From the NCBI GenBank assembly GCA_028622995.1, contig JAJQJQ010000018.1:2666001-2730000 (forward strand): DNA of 64,000 bases, written 5' to 3'. The translations under genes were made by a program, and so were the position numbers. This document shows positions 32,485-47,400 of the stretch, in pieces (position 1 is the first letter of the stretch; each line of letters starts with the position of its first letter). This DNA is from Panagrolaimus kolymaensis (Eukaryota; Nematoda; Chromadorea; Rhabditida; Panagrolaimidae). A model generated the notes under the pieces. It made no database searches. It was not told where the DNA came from and saw nothing but the letters and a program-made list of their open reading frames with translations.

Positions 32485-35400
32485 CGTAATATTTATGTTT
32501 TTTCTGTGGTGCGTGTTTCAAATGGAATATGATATTTTTCCGCACACAACGTAGCTCTGCAAAAATAAAAAAGAATGAAAAAATATAATAAACGTTTTTT
32601 TAATTCAATCAATAAACACGTACATAAAAATGATGGAAGAGAAAGAGCAAAACCATGCACACGCTAAACAAAACAAAAAAAGTTTAAAATCCCATTTTTT
32701 TATATTAAAAAAGCTGGCATTGACAGAAGAAGAAAAGGGGAAGTTTTTTTCAAAAAAATAAATGAAAAAGTGTTTTTTTATTATTTTTTTCATACACCCA
32801 TTTTCGATTAAAAACATTTATCGTAAAAACAGAGCACTGAAATTCATCAACAAAAATGAAGAAATTATGAAAACAATTTTGGTGGTAATCAAAACCCCCA
32901 ACCAAAATAATCAAGGAGAAGAAGGTAAGAAGAAAAAAGAAGTGAAACGCAACCACAGCATCATAATCACGATTAAATTCATTTTCATTTTTTCTTTTTC
33001 CAAAGAAGGAAAAAATTTTTATACCCGCAGTGAAAGAAAAAACGACGAACAATAAATGCACTCATTATTACACGTGAGCTACCATTTATCATAGATTCAA
33101 TCAATACATATTTTAATGTTTTTTTTTTCTTTTCATTATTACATTTCTCTCAGAAAGGAGATAAGAAAACGAATGTTTTTATGATTTAAAGTTAGTTAGT
33201 TATGGCAGAATAATATTTTCTTTACAATAAATTCTTTTTAATCAAGAAAAAAATTCAATCAAAGAATGTCCAATCAGAGTGCATAAGAATTTCCTAACGT
33301 AAAAAACCACGGAAAAAAGTTTTGATCAAAAGTCGTAAAAAAACAGAAGGTTGTTGTGCACCAAACAAGTTTTTTATTACCACCGTGTGTCATCATCATC
33401 ATATAATATCGCCGCGTAAGTTAGTTTAAAAATTTTGAACGGGCGTCTCTGAACTCAAAAAAAAAGAAGTATGGAATGCATATATGCCTATGTACCAAAG
33501 GAAAAAAGGAATAATATTTTTTTCTTTGATATTAAAAAATAATATTACCACAACAACAAGAAAATGCAATTAATCATATTGAATTGGGTTTACGTTAAAT
33601 CAGAATGCACTCGAGATGAATTCATTTGCAACCGCCAAATAAAATACGAAATTATTAGAAAAAATGAAGCCCAAGAATGAAAGGTTAAAAACCCAAAAAA
33701 TTAAAGGAAAATAAATCAAAAATTAATAGAAAAAAAGAATTTTATAATCGCTAATTTTCAAATAAAAAAAAGAGAATAAACTTGCAAATTCAAACCGCCA
33801 AAATGAAATTTGTCGATGGATGGATTGAAATATTGAAGGGTGCTTGTTGCTCTCTATGCACCACGCAAACTAACTAATCGGCTCAAATATAAAAAAAAAT
33901 CGCCACTTTTGAGAAAATTATATTATTGAAGTGAAGAGAGAGGAATAAAAAAACAAAAGAGTTTTCCTTTCTTTTTTTTTGAAAAATAAACAATGCATAA
34001 AAAAGTGGATAGTTGACGAAAAAGGGAAAGCTTTAAGGAATGAGGAAAAAACCATACCAATTTCGCTACATCATCATCTCAAAACTTTTTTTGTACTTAA
34101 AAAAAAATAAATGAAAAATAACTATGCTTTTTTGACAACAAAAACCAAGACCAGTCAGTCAGTTAGTTGGTTTGTTAGTCGATGATTTTTTCCATCGTCG
34201 TCCACTAGCAAGCAATAATGTCAATATATATTTTAAAAAAAAGAAAGAGAAAAGACAAAATTGAGGGTTGAGAGTGAAAAGTAAACATTCGAAGAGTGTC
34301 GTCGTCGTCGATATATGTACGGAAGATGAAAGCGAAAGGAGAGAAGGAAGGGAGAAAGCCGATGCTTGATTGCGCAAAAAACTAAATACTAAAGGAAAAG
34401 GAAGGAAGCGAAAAATTGAAGGAAAAAAAATATGAGACCGCTTTCACAAGATTTTATTTTATTTTTTCAATGATCGGGAAAAAATGCTAACATTGCAAGC
34501 TAGATTTTTCGGTATTTGTCACCAGCAACTATATATACAATAATGAAAAAAGAAGAGGAAAAGATCGAGTCTGATCCTATTCCAGACAAATTTCAGGTGT
34601 TTCCTTATATTCTTTTTTTTTTTTTTTGATGCAGTCGATCACCAAAACAGTGGAAAAGAAAAAATTTCTTTTTCTCAATTGCAAACATAACAGTAGCGGC
34701 AGGAACACAATGACAAAGAGAGGGTGAAATTTAAAAAAATAAAAAAGAAATGAATCAATTCCGATTTTTTTGTGAAAATATTCAAAGCAAAAAAATATTC
34801 TCATATTTTAAAAAACATAAAATCGTAACAATGACGCGTTTATTGTTTAAAAGCTTGCTATTTCATTAAACGAAGGCAAAAATATATATGAAAAATTGTT
34901 AAAATAATTGCATTTCTCACCAACCTACTCAACAAACAAAAGAAAAAAGCGCCCCCACTTAAAACAAAAAAACATGCAGCTTTACAACCAAAATTTTTGT
35001 TGTTTTTAATGAGCTTTAACTTTAGCTAACCTAAATCCATTTATGAAAATAAAAAAACATATTCTCTATGGAATTAAAAAAGAATCTTTTTGTTCACGTT
35101 GCTCAACTCACAGAAGCACTTTCTTTATGAAAGAAAACATATTCTGAAATTACTCGATTATCACGTGATACTCAGAATTTTTTCACCGATTTATGGAAGC
35201 ATTTTTCATTCCCAAAAAAGAGCAAAATAAGTCACGAAAAGCTTATCTTCTATGCCAGAAGAAAAAAAACGTGAAACACTGGATACAAAAAAAATTTTCC
35301 GAAAGGAAAAAATAATTGCAGCAGCCTGAGTTATTAAAAAAGCATGCGATTGAACTTTTGCTTTCTTTTTTGTTGAAAAGAAATAAACTTTAAACCGAAA

Positions 35401-37752
35401 AAACTTTTGAGCAATTTGCTTTTTTTCTTTAAAATATTGGAATGGCAAAAAGCAAAAGAAAAACTGCTGGAATGCCCATAAAAGGCTTGAATAAAAAAAT
35501 TGCTTTAAAAGAGAGATATGTAAAAGAAAAGTTGAACGAACAACGCGAGAGTATAAAAAAGAGACAAAAACACTAGATGTAGTAGCAGCAGCTAAAAGCT
35601 TTTTTCTTCGCATGTAAAAGCATTTTGTTGCCGAGAATTTCTTTCTCTCCTCTTTTGTGTTGGCATTTTTAGAAAAACTAATCAATAATTTTTTTTTCCT
35701 TGACGCGGTGTAAAGTTTTTTTCGTTCTTTTCTATCGCTATTATATAAAAAAACTCTTGAAGAGCGGGGAAGGAAATGTATTGTTGAACATGATTCACAA
35801 AACAAAAACAATAAGAAAAAATTTTTAACAAAAAGGAAAAAAATTTCATTGGAAAATAAAATGGTTATAAAATTTTCAAGAAACGAACATGATAAAACTT
35901 TAAAAGTGAAACTCCAAATATTTGAAGCAAATAAAAAAAAAGTAATGGCGTAAAAATTTAGACAGATGGTCTCTGTACCGGATATTGGTGCAGCCAAAGA
36001 CGACTGCCACCCGCCCGCTTCTCTCGCCTGTTATCTCATCGTCGTAGTTATCGTGGTTGTCGTCGAGTCGATGGATGATGCTAAAGAAAGACAACATCGT
36101 TTAGCAAGTTGCTGTTGCTGCTGCTTGTCATCGCCTACTCCATTATATTATATCCATGAGCAGCAGCGGTCGTCGTCCGCTCAAAAAAATTTCCCCCTTC
36201 GCAATTTTTTTTTTCATTGATGTGCAACCAGCAACATTTCATTTGTGCCCAGTGGCAAAAAGAAAAAGAAGAAGAACATAAACAAAATAAAAAAATAGTA
36301 TAGAAATGCATTTTAGTGTTATATATTCGGGACTAGACATAAAAGAAGTAAGCAGGACTTTTCCTTTTTCTTTTTTTCTTCAAAGCTAAAAGAGCATGTC
36401 AATAGGGAAAGCAAAAGGCAAAAATTTTCTGGCTATGACTTTGCCTAGCTTTGTATCGTCGTACTAACAACATCAACTAAAAAAGAAAAGGAAGAAGCTC
36501 TGTTGATAACATACATATAACCGTAGGGGCTTTCTTTCTCTATCTAGCTGCATTCCCTTCACTTCCCTGGTTTGCAAGGAAAAATATTGGCTGCTGGACC
36601 GCCCAACATGGATGGCAAGAAATAAAAGAAGTAGCAGCGGTGTATGCAAAATGCTATGCTCCTCAATCTTTTTTTTTCTTTCTTCTTTTTATATGAAATA
36701 GCTCGGAAACAAAGTTGAAGAAGAAGAAGAAAAATAAAATAAAATCAATTCTCTCGCATCTGAATGCCAAGTTTATTCTTGAATGACGTCATGAGGACAT
36801 TTATGGCTCAACTTTTTTGTTTGTTGTTGCTTTATTTTTCAAGCGTGATTAGCATAGAAAAAGGGAAGAAAAAAATGCATAGATGTTATAAAAAAATAAA
36901 TAAGAAATTTTGAAATTTAGATTAAATCTGTTTAACTTGCTTTCAAATGACGTTAGCACTTCCAAATCTTTTAATTTTAATCTCAAAATAAAGAGATGGA
37001 AATATACATTGATCGATCGCAGATTTGTATGATGGAAATATCAGACAAAGAAAAACTATCAAAACTTCTTGATCTAATCAAACTTAAAATATTCGAATAA
37101 TATTAAATATTTTTTGAAAAGTTTATATTTGTTTAAAAAAAAATATTTTTGACATTTTTGTAAGCATTAGTTAAACCATTTTAAAATTTTAAAAATACAA
37201 AAAAAATGTTTCAAGAAGTTACGTGTCATCCAATTAAATAAACAATTTGCCTTTTTGCAAAAAAATAAAGTTCTCAGAAGTAATTTAAGTTAACATTTTA
37301 CAAATAAAGGTAGCTATTTTTTAAAGTCATCAACCTTATTATTTTAAATAAAAAGTACACGGCAAATAACTTTAATAATGGCTTACTATTTATTTCTTTG
37401 TCAACCTTTCTTTCTTTCACTAGACTGCGGCTTTACAATTATCGTTGTCATGGCTTCAATATTTGGCTTGAACAGGCTTCTTCCGGGCGTTTAACAGAGG
37501 CCACCGAAGAACTCTCGTCTCCTTTCAACAAAAATTTTTGTGCTCAATTTTTTTTACTAAAGTAGTTGTGCAGAAGGGCTACTACTTTAGTAACCAACTT
37601 TAGTATATAAAAAAGTATTACTTTAATTCAACTTTATTTCTACAGGTGGTGTTGACGCTATTTTTTGATGCAGACTTGTTAACGAAGAAATTTTTATTGG
37701 AAATAACGAAATTAGAATTTTATCTGTTCTGCGTGTTTGGTAATAATTAAAA
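32485..37752. other. Gene-poor region between kin-2 and klp-13
   Basis: Over 5 kb with no supported gene. The plus strand is strongly purine-rich (A and G runs), so the minus strand, the sense strand of kin-2, is pyrimidine-rich. This yields long Phe/Ser/Lys frames on minus, the largest at 35206-35997 (263 codons), with no domain or splice context. Short (GTC)n and (CTG)n-like microsatellite stretches occur near 36,050-36,180, and a small hairpin at 37554-37593 is listed separately. Confidence 0.5.
37554..37593. repeat. Perfect 13-base inverted repeat upstream of klp-13
   Basis: TTACTAAAGTAGT at 37554-37566 is exactly reverse-complementary to 37581-37593, with a 14-base GC-richer loop. It ends 159 bases before the klp-13 start codon. 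It could be a hairpin in the 5' UTR or a protein-binding palindrome. Confidence 0.6.
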
Positions 37753-40700
37753 ATGCCTAAGGATTCTCAACTAACTGTAAGTTTATCTTTTGTTCGCCAA
37801 AAAAAATCTTTTTTTATTGCTTTTGCATAAATTTTTACTTTTCACAAAAAACATTAAATTTTTTGTTTATTTATATCCGCCCCTATAATTATTACCTCCA
37901 GTTATTACTAATATGTTTTTAGGTTGCTGTTAGAGTTCGACCCTTAAATGATGCTGAAAAAGCAAGAAAAAATTTTCAATGTGTTTATCCAGTGGATAAA
38001 GAGGTAAGCTTTTTTGATTTTTGTTCCGCATCTTTTTAACGTTCAAAATGTTAAAATATTTATGAAACATTTTAAAAAAGAAAAAAATTGTTTTTGTGGC
38101 AAAACAAAATGGAACAAAAGAAAAACATGCACGTATTTGTTTTGGTAATTGTTGGCACCAACATCACCATCTCAAAAATAACAAAAATTGAGTCTTTTGA
38201 AAGAAACACAAAAACCAATCTTTTTTGTGCCATGTTTTGAGACTCATGCTTTTAAATGATTTATAATCTTTTTAAAAAATAATGCATTTTTAGAGAGTCT
38301 TACTTGTTGACCCTGAGAAATTTGAAAACAACATCTTACGGCAAAATCGACAACATGAACGCCAATTTACTTTTGATGCCGCATTTGGGCCTCAATCAAC
38401 TCACGTAAGCATAAAAAACAAAAAACTAAAATAGAAATAGACACAAAAAAATTGTAAATAATTTGTGCTTTAACATTTTAAGGAAGAAGTTCATGAAGCC
38501 ACAACCGCTCCCTTGGTAGATTATGTTGTTGATGGTTATAATGCTACTGTTTTTGCATATGGTCCAACAGGTTCGAAAAACGAAAAAGACATAAAAGTGG
38601 CAATAAATAAAACAAAAAAATAAAAAAATTATAGGCTCTGGAAAAACATATACAATGGTTGGACACGATAAACAACCTGGACTTATGATGCTTTTAACTC
38701 GAGGATTATACGAAAAAATTAATCCACATGAATTTACTGTTTATCTCTCATATCTTGTAAGTAACAAGAAGAAATTGTAAAATTTTGCATAAAAATAATG
38801 AAATAATAATCTTTTTAAGGAAATTTACAATGAAGTTATAAAAGATTTATTAAATCCAAATGCCGGAGTATTGGATATGTTAGAAGATGAAAGAGGAAAT
38901 GTTCAAGTGCCAGGATTATCTCGAGTAAAAGCTCCAAATACAAATAGAATTTTTCAAATTTTGCAAGAAGGAAATTCACGAAGGACTCAAGAACCTACAG
39001 CAGCTAATAGTACTTCTTCAAGGAGTCATGCCTTGCTTCAAGTTAATTTATATCTTTTAGATCCAATTTATATTTAAAATTTAGGTAACCTTGTATAAAA
39101 ATTCCGTCCAACATGGCAAACTTTTTCTCATTGATTTGGCTGGTTCTGAACGAGCATCCCAAACACAGGTTTTATAATCAGTGAAAGTAAAAATAATAAA
39201 ACTTAATTATTTTTTTAGAATAAAGGCCAACGATTGAAAGAAGGTGCCGCGATAAATCGGTCATTATTAGCTTTGGGAAATGTAATCAATGCTCTAAGCA
39301 CGGGTAATAAAGGTCGCTATGTAAATTACCGAGATAGTAAATTAACTCGATTGTTAAAAGATAGTTTGGGAGGAAATTCAAAAACTTGCATGATTGCCCA
39401 TGTTTCGCCAAGTTCATCAAATTATGATGAAACTTACAATACCCTAGTTTATGCAAATCGTGCAAAAAATATTACAACTCGGGTAAGTTTTTCTTACTTT
39501 CTTTAAAAATGCAGCGATAGAGTAAATATTTTTTTAGATAACACAAAACCGCCCTGCTTCAGCCGACCAACCTTATGTTGAAGCTTTAAAAGAAATGCAC
39601 AAAGAAGCAGCTCGAAAATCTAATTTAACTCATGCAATTTCAAGCCAACATCGTACGTGTAAACATGCTTTCACTTCTTTCTCTTTTTTTTCTCTTAAAC
39701 ATATTATTAAATTTTAGTTAACAAAGATTCATCAGATAAATCAAGTTTAACTTCCGTGGAAAGAGAACCTTTAAAGCCTATACTTAAATGGAATTCAAAC
39801 GTACATTCAAATAATAATCAATCAAATAACAACAACAATCATCAAAATGAAACCCGAAGATTTTCTTCCTTATTTAATTCTCTCAAAAGCCAATATTTAT
39901 CTAACACTGAAAAGCAACATAAACTTAGGTAAGCAGCAAATAAAAAAGATAACAGAATGGTTTTATCAACAAAAGAAATTATAGAGAAAAGCTGCTTAAA
40001 GCTAATCATGAAGCATACGATGTTGAAATGAATCGTGCATCTAAACTTGCTATATTAACTGCATGGGAAAAGCATAATAAAGAAGATGAAGAAAAATTTT
40101 CTGATGCCATAGGTCGGTTAAAAACAGATGTGGCAGAACAAGAAACTCGATTATCACAACTTCACGAAATGAGACAAAAAATTGAAAAAGCTTTAAGAAA
40201 GGGTGAAGATATTTCAAATTCATTGGAATCTCGAATGCGTGCCCTTGCAAAGGATATAAACCAAAGAGAAATTATTGATTTGCTTGTTAAAATGGCTTAT
40301 TCGGATGCTGAAAGTAAGTGGCAATAGCTGTAGCAACAGCAGTAGTTGTTGATACATAAATAATTAAAAAGATGAATAAAAAAAAGAGAGAGAGAACGAA
40401 AAAAAGATGGATTAACAATTATTTTTTTCATTTTTATTTTTACAGATATGGCATTGCATTCGGATTCCACTCTACAGCGTTTGAGAATACGAAAGCAAGA
40501 AAGTTCTCTAATAAAAATACACAAATATGAACAAATTGCGGATAAGCTTATTAATAATGAATCCGATGGTAAAAAAACATTTATCCTCAAAATTTTATAA
40601 CTTTTAAAAATTTTTTTAGAAAGTCAACGAGAACAATTGCAACAAGAATATAGAGTTATAAAAAATCAATTAAATTATCATTTAATTCCACTTCGACAAG

Positions 40701-41251
40701 ATTCACCCATAGTTTCATGGAATTCCCAACTGCTATGGAAAAATGGACGAACTAATTTGCCTAATGCGTTAGACTTGCAAATGAGCAACACTTTTATGAT
40801 CAATGATTTTCAATTGGAACAACATAAAAAGAAGAGGGGATCATTGCATTTACCAAAAATTGCACAAAGCAACCATGACAGTCCGATACCACCTGAAACA
40901 CAAAGTAAACTTTTTTCATAGATATTAATAATGTGATTTCAAAACACATTTCCTGCCACACGAGAAGGAGAGAAGAAGGATTCGGGAAGGCTTTTTTGGA
41001 AGTGTTTGTTAGAAATATATAAAAAGATTTTTTCTAACTTTGGCCTTTAAAAGCTGTTGTTAGTTATAAATTTTTCAAGAAGGGGTTTATAAAATTTCGA
41101 CTATTTCCATAAAAGATTTTTCGTATTTTCGCATTTTTAAAAAAAATTTGTGTTGTATTTTAGGAATTTAAAAAAATAATTTATTAAATTTTCAGGTGAT
41201 TATGGAACAGAATATCCATGTTCTATGAAGCTTCCACCAATTACCAATTGA
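37753..41251 (+). CDS. klp-13: Kinesin-8 family motor (KLP-13 / KIF19-like)
   Basis: Fourteen exons give 704 residues: 37753-37776, 37923-38003, 38294-38404, 38483-38570, 38635-38756, 38820-39041, 39085-39168, 39219-39482, 39538-39652, 39718-39928, 39985-40313, 40446-40568, 40620-40904 and 41196-41251. The N-terminal motor has [11 protein letters not shown], the P-loop [13 protein letters not shown] (KIF19 also uses GPTG), switch [11 protein letters not shown] and switch [24 protein letters not shown] and [17 protein letters not shown] follow, then the neck at [13 protein letters not shown] Ser/Asn-rich linker and a coiled-coil (about 440-560) follow. Kinesin-8 motors walk to and depolymerise microtubule plus ends; KIF19 sets cilium length. 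The last exon is inferred from a good acceptor; read-through would instead stop seven bases further, at 40919. Confidence 0.9.
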
Positions 41252-41429
41252 ACTTTCATATTAATGGGCTTTCAAAAATATTATAATTGCGTTTAAATTC
41301 TTGTTATTTTTTAAAATGATTATTATTACAATATTTATAAATTGAGCCTTTATTTTTTGCTTTAAATTTCTAAAAATACCCGAATAAAAAATTAAGTGAC
41401 ACGTTAATTATCTAAATTTTGTTTTTTGT

Positions 41430-44400
41430 TTAAATAAGATGATGACGAGATGTAATACAAAATTCATCAGAATCTGCATCGCTAATTGATTGTGAAACTG
41501 ATTCCTTCTTTGGTGTGGAAAATGAGACTATTCTTTGGCGATCATGATGATGTCCACCTTTTTCAGCTGTTTCTCCTTTATCTGATTTAGACATGGTTGT
41601 TGAAGTGGAAACCTCTGATCGTATTTTTGAGTCAGGCATTGCTGTTAATGGAGTTATTACTATTGAATCATCACTAGTACTATTTTTGCTTGCTAATCTG
41701 AAGTTTCGAGGAAAAAGATTAGTCAAAAGTAAAAAATTTTGGCCTTTACCGTTTATTCCATGACTTCGTTCGCCGATGCATTTCTCTCATTTCAACATTA
41801 TTTCGTTGGGGTTCATCTGCAAACATACGAGACTTCCTTCGAATACTTCGCCACATTCCAATTCCACCTATGGATCGAGTTCGATTTTGATTGATTGAAA
41901 TCCTGTTGAATGGCAAAGATGGACTTTTACTAACCTAAAAATTTCTCTTTTAGTATGACTTTTTTTTTGCTTCTTCTTAAAAACTTACCTTTCCACCAAT
42001 CATTTGAGCTAATTCATCTTCAGTATCTTCAAGAATAGTAATATCTTGAATATTATGAGCTCCTTCGGCTGGTAATGGTTTTCTTAATTTTGAAAAAGCA
42101 TTGGAAGTGCTCATCCTTCTTCCTCCTTCGCTGCTTATGGGTCTTGCATGTGATGATCGATGAGTGCCACCACTTTGATTGCTGCCTGAATCACTATGAA
42201 GATCACCAATAGTTGGAGTATGAGATAATGGAAGTTCGATAAGTCTTGTCGAAAAATCTTCTTTCATTGATTGAAGTTCTGATGAAAGTTTGTTTAACAA
42301 AGTAAAGTAACCTTTAATGGTATCAGCGACGCTGCCTGGTTTTGGATTGGTTATTCTTTCACGAAATTCTTGTTGCCATAAAGCTTCTTGCTCCGTTATA
42401 GGTTTTTGACTAAGTTTGTTATGGACAATTGGAATTATCATAAGTGAAATAGGCAAATTTAAGCCAATTAAAAAATCAATGAATGAAAATAATAATGGGC
42501 CACCAACTCTTTTAGCAACGACATCTTTGATGATTCGAGAAATTTTGGTCCAATGAGTTCCAAGTTGCTTTTGAAATGCAAGGATCATAGTTTTTAATGC
42601 TAAAAATTGTTATTAAATATTTTTAATTTTGCTGTACAAACACACCTAAAAATATAGATTGAACAACTGAATCTCTTATTAATCTATGAGTTGAAACAGT
42701 TGCAGAATGTCCTCGATCGGTAACAGAAACAGATCCTTGCCTCCCAGTTGTATCATGTGCAACAGTGCCTCTAATAAGGGAGGTGGCTAATGTAGCACTT
42801 GTAACTGGAGCAAGGGTTGGTTTAGCTATTGATGGGCTTATTGCATTATGAAGTACATTCAAACAATATGCAATATCTTTTTGTTGAAATTGTGGACTTT
42901 CTTTTCCTGGTGTTGCAGCACGGAGAAAAAGTGGAATCAAAACATGACATAAAACAGCTTCCAATCTATCTGCTGCAACTCCAAGGCCATCGGAGCTACA
43001 AACAAATTCAAGAGAAAATGCAAATTGTCCAAGAGCTTGCATTAAGAATGATGTTAATTTGAGCACAGTATTGCAAAAAATTGGAGGCGGCGTTGAGACA
43101 TTTAATATTGTATTTGGATTGTTGTGAAGATACGACTGCTGTCCTGGAGCAATATCTTCTGAACATGGATCACCAACAGTAAGTCTCAAACACATTTGAG
43201 TGATAGTCTTTAATGGATGCAAATGTGCAATGTATGGATAAACAGTCAAAGTATTATAAAGTCCAATAAGCCAATTACTTATAGCCGCCCAATTTGCTCG
43301 CTTTCTCACAGATAATTTTTTGCCAACTTTTGCAATGGTTTTATCCAAACGTCGAAGAATTATATTCAAAGCTGAGCGATTAGTTTCTACAGACCAATCA
43401 GCGACAGGTAAAATAATCATAAAATATTTTTGTAATCCTTGACAACTCATTGTATTATGGTCGTATGGCGCAATTTTTAGTAACGATAGTGCAATTTCAC
43501 TAAGTTTAACATGACATTTATGATCCAACATTTCTGGGATTTTTGTATGTTCGAGGGTTGCAGCCAATTTTGTTAGTTCCTTCAGACGTCCGCCTGCCTT
43601 TTCAATAAAAAGTGCACATAAAGTTAATAATGCATCTCGAGAACCACGAAATATTTCTTTTTCCATTTCAATATTATCTCCACCGACATCCCATGCTGTC
43701 ACTGCTGATTTCTTTTCTTTCCCTCCTTTATCTTCTTCAACCACTGTAGGAGGATCAACTGGAGATTCAGCAATGATAGATTTTCCTCGATCACTAACAG
43801 CATTAACAAGATCGAAAGTTCTTGTTGGTCCACGTGCAAGGGTTTCACAACTATTAATTAGAGCTTTGATTTCTACGCACATTGTGTTATAAGCATGGAC
43901 TTCATGTTTAACCGCTGCTGGGTTATTACTTTGTTCAGTTGTTTCTTTTTCGAGATGTTGAATGTAATATGGCATTAAAGCTTGCATAATTAACTAAAAA
44001 AAGTTAAAAATTACATAGCTATTTTAAATAAATTAAAAACTAACCAGCATTTGATGACTTCTTCTTGATTCAGGTGAAAATGCGCAAACCGTAACGCAAC
44101 TTGCCATTGCATCAGTCAAAATAAAAAACGCATTTGGATCATCTCGATAACACAAATCCAGGGCTTTTAATGGTTTTGGATAAGGAATTAAAGATAAAAT
44201 ATCCATTTGATCCACCAATTCGTTCATATTTTCCATGGCTTTCATTAAATTAAATAAATATTTCGCTTTCACTAACATTGCATTAATTTCCAAATCATTA
44301 TTATTTTGATCACAAATTTCTGCAATGGATCCAAACATTTGAAGTAAAAAAGGTTTTCGATGTAAAATATAAAATTGTTTACAAACAAATTCAATTATTT

Positions 44401-47400
44401 GAGTAAACAAGCGATTTGTTTGTCGTTGACTGTAACACCGTAAAATGGTTGGCATAATTAAGAAGAAACCTTGACTGGCAAATAAAGTATTAAAATGAAT
44501 TGCCATGGTTATGTATGTTGCCATACACCTTCTTAAAATTAATAAATCTTCACAATGGATTATCATAATTCCATTTATAACATTTATAAATAAATGTAAA
44601 TCACCAAACATGAAAGCATTTTCCATTTTTTCAAACATGTCTGTCATTAATTTAGCCCAAACATATTTATGCATTGAATCAATGGAGTGGAGTTCATTTC
44701 CCATTGGGCCCTGATACATTCCAAAACATGATTCTAAACTTCTGCGAGGAAAGGATGGCAAATGGGTAAATTCATCATGCAAGAAGAATATTCGTTGAGG
44801 CACAACTGCTTCAGGACTGTATTTCAATGCATTATGAGTTAAAAGAACTTTGCCTATTTCTATCAATTTTTGTTGGAAAGCAGTTTGACGCATTTTAATT
44901 GTAGCTACTTCACGATTAAGCTTGATTAAAGTTAGTTGAGGATAAAATGATCGATGAAAAAAATAAAAATCTCGAACATATGAACTTGGATTATGAACGA
45001 AACTCGTTTTAGCATCAACCAAAAAATAATCATCAATTTCATGTTGCTCAATATGGAAAAATTCTAAGCTATCCACTAAAATTTGTTGGAATTGAGTATC
45101 TTCGTGGATGGAAAATTGTGTAGGTATTCCACCACTTGCTGCATCTGGACCATGTACAATTATTCTTTTAGCACTTGGAACATTTGCTGTTATCATTAAT
45201 GCTTGCTAAAAATTTATTTTTAATTTTGCATTTTTACATATAAAAACTTACATCACATTGCTCTTTTTTAAGAGTTTGTTTTAAATCTTTAAAATATAAT
45301 CCATTTACATAAGGTGCCACGAGCCAAATTATACTCAAAGCATGAGCGAGAGTTTTATCACTTCCATCTGTTGGTGATCTAACATAAAACATAACAAAAC
45401 CAAACATATAATTAAGAAGGGCATAAGCCGTTTGACTTGGTAATGGTCGAAATGTTAAAATTATTTTACGCAACAGTGCAAATAAATATTCTTGTTTATC
45501 TTTGTTTGTTAACTTTTCCAAAAAGTGGCGAAGAAATAGAGTTGAATCTTCGATGAGACAATTCCAAATAATTTTTCGACAAGTATCACTAACTAAAATA
45601 TTTTGTTTTAATCTTTTTACTTCCGAAACTGTTCTTACCTGAAACTCCATTATGATCAACATGAACATCATCCAACATTTCAATAATTTGTGGTACTGCA
45701 CTCAAAATGGACGATGGAAATAATGGTTGTGCAACAGGCATTTGATGCCTGCTAGTTGGTGCATGAATAATTTCTTCCTCATTTCCACCATCTGAATTTT
45801 GTTGAGCTTGAGCTTGTTGCTGTTGTTGAGTTTGGTGATAAAATAACGCTGGTTCATAAGCAGCTTGTTGAACGATAGCTGTTGCCCTTAATGGAAATTG
45901 TTGCCGAAGTTCGCATTGCTTTTCTTCTGCTTCTCTTATCGCTCGTTTAACCATTTCTTGTTTTTGTTTTCTCCTTGTTCGAGTCATAGTCATTATTGTT
46001 TGACTCGTGGAATGCTCTTCTTCTTTTAATGAAAGCTCTTCAACTTTAGTTTTAACATGTGGCATCCAAGGTGAATCAACCACGGGTTGTTGAGCTTGTC
46101 CAATCGGTGGCGAAGGAAGAGTGAAATCTATTCCTGGAGGAGGCACCTTGAAAACAAATTGTGCTCCATCTTCCATTTTAAGCCAAACATGAAATCGATG
46201 ACGCCATAATGAGAAAAATCTTTGAACCGCTTCACTTCGAACATTAGCATCAAGATGAGTTAAATTTTCTTTTATAATGCTTATAGCATCATCTGGACAT
46301 TTCACTGCGCAACAAATAAACATGGAAGCTGCTCCTGAAGCAATATGGGAATCATTATGAATTAGAAGCTTCCATGAAGTTGGAAGGATGGTTTTATACT
46401 GATCAATTGTTAAAATAATTGCACTTTTTAATAGTGCCGAAAATGTAACGTGAGGAATGCTTAATATTTGAGTTCGAAGAAAATTTAGCATTGGCGAACG
46501 TTTCTTTGTCAATTCTGCCGGTTCTACAGAGGCTTCAACAGGCTAAAAAAATGTATTTGAGTTTATGGCGACAAAATTAAATGGAAAGAAACTTACAAGA
46601 TTATTATCTTTTTTATTGCTTCTAGTTTCTTCAATCTCATTTAACTTTTCAATTAATAATCCTCTCAAAGCCATTGGAACTCGATCAACTCCACTTTGAC
46701 GAACTCCGGCGCTTTCTCGCCGCGGATTGGATACTCGCTTTTGTTTCGTGAAATCTTGCTTAGCTTGCCAACTTTCCGCAAACTGTTTCCTTTTATCAAA
46801 GGTTGATTCAGTGGAACGATTTTCATCATAAACAACTTGAAAAGCTTCATTTAAACGAAAACACTGCCGATATACTCTTTCATAACACCATCGAGTGCAA
46901 TATTTTTGATGATTGCATTCCATATCAAATTTCTTTGAAAATTCAATAATTGTTTTAATCCATGGCATATTTTTTAACATTTCTTCTTCACTTTCTTCTA
47001 TGGAATGAATCATCTGTTGCTGCTGAGCTGCTGGGGGAACACCTCCATGTTGGGAACTCGAATAGGAACCAGTAGTTCGACGTTCAGGTGAAAAATGATC
47101 TGCGATTCCACCGGTTGTTTCTCTTTGGGATCCACTTCGTTCTTGGTCATCCGCATTTCCTTGATTTTTGGGTTTCAAACTATCTCGTTGACGATTACCT
47201 AGTGGAACTAAAAGTGAGATTTTATGAAATTAGAAAATGAAAAAGTGTAGAAAAGCAAGTGTACATTGTGTGTTAATAATAATACTAATAACAAAATTAA
47301 AAGTTAATTGAAAAGTAAAGAATTAAGTAATGATAAAACAAAAGAGCAAGCCCAAAAATTAAAAAAAACTACACCATTCACAAAAAAATATTTTAGAGCG

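Noticed and set aside
35206..35997. 263-codon minus-strand open frame
   Set aside because: Made mostly of Phe, Ser and Lys from pyrimidine-rich DNA; no domain, signal or splice context, and it lies in a region where strand skew removes stop codons.
36000..36180. Clustered CGTCGT/GCTGCT words resembling a gene or regulatory island
   Set aside because: Simple trinucleotide repeats; the frames through them have no support.
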